This document shows, piece after piece, positions 6,316 through 8,997 of a stretch of 8,997 nt of DNA (positions are counted from its first letter, which is position 1; each line of letters opens with the position of its first letter). The notes below the pieces were generated by a model that saw only the letters and a list, made by a program, of their open reading frames with translations, ran no database searches and was not told the DNA's origin. Origin of the DNA: an uncultured Lachnospiraceae bacterium. GTDB lineage: Bacteria; Bacillota; Clostridia; Lachnospirales; Lachnospiraceae. Location: the NCBI GenBank assembly GCA_902463835.1, contig CABQGZ010000106.1:1-8997 (forward strand), in the 5' to 3' direction. The position numbers were made by a program, and so were the translations under genes.

Positions 6316-7329
6316 ATGGTAAAAATAGGAATTATTGGAGCTGGCAGAATCGGAAAAGTACACACCGAGAGCATCTGTACCGGCATTCGGAATGCACAGG
6401 TTGTAACGATCGCAGATCCCATGATGAATGAGGAGACAGAAAAGTGGATCCGGAGCATGGGGGATATTCGGGTAACCAGGGATTACAGGGAGATTCTTGC
6501 AGATGCAGAGATCGACGCAGTGCTGATCTGTTCCTCTACAGACACCCATTCCAGGATCTCTGTGGAAGCCATAAAGGCTGGCAAGCACGTGTTCTGCGAG
6601 AAGCCCATCGATCATGACATCGATAAGATCAGGGAAGTGATGGAGTCGTTAAAGGACTCCAAAGTAAAATACCAGGTGGGCTTCAACCGCAGATTCGATC
6701 ACAACTTCAAGGCGGTGCGGGAGGCTGTGGCATCAGGGAAGATCGGAACGCCCCATATCATCAAGGTTACGTCCAGAGACCCGGAGCCACCAAGCCCTGC
6801 ATATGTGAAGGTCTCTGGCGGCATGTTTTTGGACATGACAATCCATGATTTTGACATGGTGCGGTTCCTGGCGGGCTGTGACGCCGCGGAGGTATATGTG
6901 CAGTCTGCAGTTCTGGTAGATCCGGGGATCGGGGAAGCAGGCGACGTGGATACTGCTGTGATTACCCTGCGGATGGAGAACGGCGCCATCGCCGTCATCG
7001 ACAATTCCAGAAAGGCTGTCTATGGGTACGATCAGAGAGCGGAGGTGTTCGGTTCTGGCGGAATGGTGGCAACGGCAAATGACAGTCCTTCCACAGCGGT
7101 GATCAGCAACGCCCAGGGAATCACAGGGGAGAAGCCACTGTATTTCTTCCTGGAGCGCTATATGGATTCCTTCCGGGAGGAGATGCGCCAGTTTATCCGT
7201 GCGATCGAGGAGGATACGGATACGCCCCTGGGCGTTATGGACGGATTAAAGCCGGTACTGATGGGCCTAGCGGCAAAGAAATCCGTGGAGGAGCACCGGC
7301 CGGTGGCAATCTCGGAGATATCTATATAG
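6316..7329 (+). CDS. iolG: myo-Inositol 2-dehydrogenase (IolG), Gfo/Idh/MocA family
   Basis: A 337-residue NAD-dependent dehydrogenase that oxidises myo-inositol to scyllo-inosose (2-keto-myo-inositol), the entry step of the pathway. The N-terminal Rossmann fold starts GIIGAGRIGKVH (5-16), and D34 after the second strand indicates NAD preference. The family CEKP motif (94-97) supplies K96, and the catalytic pair D173 and H177 lies in FLDMTIHDFD (171-180). These three residues correspond to the Lys-Asp-His set of Bacillus IDH. AGGAGG (6303-6308) is 7 nt from the ATG. Gfo/Idh/MocA proteins also act on scyllo- and D-chiro-inositol (the IolX and IolW types), and sequence alone does not exclude these, but being the only such gene in an otherwise full iol operon favours IolG. 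Confidence 0.92.
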   Translation: MVKIGIIGAGRIGKVHTESICTGIRNAQVVTIADPMMNEETEKWIRSMGDIRVTRDYREILADAEIDAVLICSSTDTHSRISVEAIKAGKHVFCEKPIDHDIDKIREVMESLKDSKVKYQVGFNRRFDHNFKAVREAVASGKIGTPHIIKVTSRDPEPPSPAYVKVSGGMFLDMTIHDFDMVRFLAGCDAAEVYVQSAVLVDPGIGEAGDVDTAVITLRMENGAIAVIDNSRKAVYGYDQRAEVFGSGGMVATANDSPSTAVISNAQGITGEKPLYFFLERYMDSFREEMRQFIRAIEEDTDTPLGVMDGLKPVLMGLAAKKSVEEHRPVAISEISI

Positions 7330-7411
7330 GAAGGATAAAATGAAATAGGATGTAAAATGATTCTGTCGGCGTTACAAGGAGCGGCCAAGAAAAAGAAGAG
7401 AGGAAAAGGAC
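7330..7411 (+). other. iolG-iolA spacer with start-like modules
   Basis: This 82 bp A/G-rich gap contains two similar blocks, AGGATAAAATGA (7332-7343) and AGGATGTAAAATGA (7347-7360), each with an AGGA followed by ATG. The first ATG gives only ATG-AAA-TAG. The second opens a frame that runs into the start of iolA out of phase. Neither is supported as a gene. The iolA ribosome binding site AGAGGA (7399-7404) closes the gap. No hairpin or promoter stands out. Confidence 0.4.
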
Positions 7412-8923
7412 ATGATAGAAGCAGTTCGATTAAAACCATTTATCAATGGAGCATACATAGAATCAACAACGGAGACATACACAAAAGCATACGATCCAAG
7501 TACCGGCGAGGTGACGGCTCTGGTGCCGTGCTGTACAAAGGAGGAGGTGGAGCAGGCGGTGGCCAGTGCTAAGGCAGCCTTCCCGGCATGGTCGGCAACC
7601 CCTGTGATAAAGCGCGTACAGATCCTGTACCGGGTGCGGGAGCTGATCGTGGCTCATATGGATGAGCTTACCGAACTGGTGGCACGGGAAAATGGAAAGA
7701 CCTGGGAGGAGGCCAAGGGCGATGTCTTGAAGGCGAAGGAGGGAACCGAACAGGCCATTGCCGCGCCGTCCCTGATGATGGGGGAGAGTCTTATGGACGC
7801 CTCCAAGGGATACGATACTGTTCTCTACCGGGAGCCGCTGGGCGTATTTGCAGGGATTGTTCCTTTTAATTTTCCGGCCATGATTCCCATGGGATGGATG
7901 ACGCCCATGTGCATTGCCTGCGGCAATACCATTGTGATCAAGGCGGCCAGCTTCACCCCCAGGACAGCGCTGCGTTTCGCAAAGCTGTACAAGGAGGCGG
8001 GGCTTCCCGACGGTGTGATCAATATCGTCACCTGTTCCCGGGTGGAGGCGGAGATCCTGCTGAGTCATCCGGATATCAAGGGAATCAGCTTTGTGGGCTC
8101 TACTTCCGTGGGACTTCACATTTATTCCCAGGCTGCCGCCCACGGCAAGCGGGTACAGGCGCTGTGCGAGGCCAAGAATCATGCGTTGGTGATGAAGGAT
8201 GCCCCCATCGACCGGACGGCGGCGGGGATCATCAATTCCTCCTTCGGCTGTGCCGGCGAGCGCTGCATGGCGCTTCCGGTTGTTGTGGTGGAGGAGGAGA
8301 TTGCCGACGCGCTGGTGGCGAAGATTGTAGAGCTGGCAGAGCAGCTGAAGATCGGCCCTGCTTACGACAAGACCTCGAAGCTGGGGCCGGTGGTCAATGA
8401 GGGACACAAGAGGTTTGTGCTGGACTGGATTGAAAAAGGACTTGCCGAGGGTGCAGAGCTGGTGCTGGACGGCAGGAATGTGACTGTGCCGGGGTATGAA
8501 AACGGATTTTACATTGGCCCCACGATCCTTGACCATGTCACGGAGGATATGATGGTGGGGAGCCGCGAGATCTTCGGGCCGGTGCTCTGCATCAAGCGGG
8601 TGAAAAGCTTCGAGGAAGGGCTTGGGATCATGAACAAAAATGAATTTGCCAACGGTTCCGTGATCTATACCCAGAACGGTTATTATGCCAGGGAGTTTGC
8701 CCGCCACACCGACGGAGGAATGGTGGGGATCAACGTGGGGATCCCGGTTCCCGTAGGCGCGTTCCCCTTCACAGGACATAAGAATTCTTTCATTGGAGAT
8801 CTTCACTGTCTTGGAAAGGACGGATATCGTTTCTACACAGAGACAAAAGCGGTGACCACCCATTGGTTTGATGAAGAGGAGGCAAAGGATACGGCTACCT
8901 CCACCTGGGATGGGACGATATAG
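7412..8923 (+). CDS. iolA: Malonate-semialdehyde / methylmalonate-semialdehyde dehydrogenase, CoA-acylating (IolA/MmsA)
   Basis: An aldehyde dehydrogenase-superfamily enzyme of 503 residues that converts malonate semialdehyde plus CoA and NAD to acetyl-CoA, CO2 and NADH, the last step of the pathway. Diagnostic features are PFNFPAM (151-157) with the oxyanion-hole N153, the substrate/cofactor region EAKNHALVMKDA (253-264) and the nucleophile C285 in CAGERCMA (280-287). The AKNH motif with GERCMA separates CoA-acylating MMSDH from ordinary ALDHs. The residues before AKNH are Cys-Glu, where family members commonly carry Gly-Gly or similar, and a second Cys (C280) sits five residues before the nucleophile. 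After the KAVTTHWF motif (479-486) there is an acidic tail of about 17 residues, which explains a length slightly above the Bacillus enzyme (about 487). AGAGGA ends 7 nt before the ATG. It is the last gene of the operon. Confidence 0.94.
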   Translation: MIEAVRLKPFINGAYIESTTETYTKAYDPSTGEVTALVPCCTKEEVEQAVASAKAAFPAWSATPVIKRVQILYRVRELIVAHMDELTELVARENGKTWEEAKGDVLKAKEGTEQAIAAPSLMMGESLMDASKGYDTVLYREPLGVFAGIVPFNFPAMIPMGWMTPMCIACGNTIVIKAASFTPRTALRFAKLYKEAGLPDGVINIVTCSRVEAEILLSHPDIKGISFVGSTSVGLHIYSQAAAHGKRVQALCEAKNHALVMKDAPIDRTAAGIINSSFGCAGERCMALPVVVVEEEIADALVAKIVELAEQLKIGPAYDKTSKLGPVVNEGHKRFVLDWIEKGLAEGAELVLDGRNVTVPGYENGFYIGPTILDHVTEDMMVGSREIFGPVLCIKRVKSFEEGLGIMNKNEFANGSVIYTQNGYYAREFARHTDGGMVGINVGIPVPVGAFPFTGHKNSFIGDLHCLGKDGYRFYTETKAVTTHWFDEEEAKDTATSTWDGTI

Positions 8924-8948
8924 GAAAGAAAAGAAAAAAACTGGTGAG

Positions 8949-8997
8949 TTGAAAAAGTGACTTCCACTTTGCAAGACTAAATTCCACTTTGAAAAAG
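8949..8997. repeat. Repeat cluster after iolA, possible end of a mobile element
   Basis: TTCCACTTTG occurs at 8962-8971 and 8982-8991, exactly 20 bp apart, and TTGAAAAAG occurs at 8949-8957 and 8989-8997, exactly 40 bp apart. In addition AAAGTG (8954-8959) pairs with CACTTT (8965-8970) as a 6 bp inverted repeat. Spaced copies of a short motif at one end are typical of the multi-repeat termini of IS21-family (istA/istB) elements, but no transposase is visible because the window ends here. The composition changes sharply from the gene before it. The hairpin is weak and lacks a proper T-tract, so I do not call it a terminator. Confidence 0.55.

Noticed and set aside
7357..7572. 71-codon + strand frame beginning in the iolG-iolA gap
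   Set aside because: It overlaps the iolA start out of frame and ends in low-complexity glycine; only the first ~18 codons are outside iolA.
8954..8970. AAAGTG/CACTTT hairpin as the operon terminator
   Set aside because: The stem is short and AT-rich, and it is followed by GCAAG rather than a T-run; the repeat pattern fits a mobile-element end better.
7463..8974. 503-codon open frame on the minus strand opposite iolA
   Set aside because: It mirrors iolA almost exactly, has low-quality composition and no family resemblance, so it is a shadow frame.
1..8997. CRISPR arrays, tRNA, rRNA, phage or defence genes
   Set aside because: None were seen; the window is almost entirely a metabolic operon.

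Overview
This window is a nearly complete myo-inositol catabolic (iol) operon, with every gene on the + strand. The ribosome binding sites (strong AGGAGG), the A-rich intergenic DNA around more GC-rich genes and the style of the proteins suggest an anaerobic Gram-positive Clostridia member, most likely a gut Lachnospiraceae. That placement is inferred from style only; no RNA gene or taxonomic marker is present.

Layout. Positions 1-117 hold a near-consensus sigma-A type promoter (TTGAAT, 17 bp, extended TATAAT) packed with duplicated and palindromic operator-like sequence. Seven genes follow: a zinc-dependent medium-chain dehydrogenase (118-1284), iolC (1300-2340), iolD (2371-4302), iolB (4315-5178), iolE (5298-6200), iolG (6316-7329) and iolA (7412-8923). 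The first four are tightly packed (gaps of 12-30 bp). iolE, iolG and iolA are set apart by gaps of 119, 115 and 82 bp. The gap before iolG carries a two-copy tandem repeat with a 50 bp period. No convincing terminator follows iolA. Instead, the last ~50 bp contain repeated TTCCACTTTG and TTGAAAAAG blocks that look like the multi-repeat end of a mobile element lying mostly outside the window.

How the genes work together. IolG oxidises myo-inositol to scyllo-inosose. IolE dehydrates it to the trihydroxycyclohexane-dione, and IolD opens the ring to 5-deoxyglucuronate. IolB isomerises that to 2-deoxy-5-keto-gluconate and IolC phosphorylates it. An aldolase (IolJ), not present here, would then give dihydroxyacetone phosphate and malonate semialdehyde, and IolA turns the latter into acetyl-CoA, CO2 and NADH. 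No transporter, regulator or aldolase lies in the window, so they must be elsewhere. The leading dehydrogenase is the one enzyme without an assigned step in the standard pathway.

I found no wholly new system. The best leads are the duplicated operator, the role of the first gene, a divergent IolB with a short cupin metal loop, the tandem repeat before iolG, and the mobile-element-like end after iolA.
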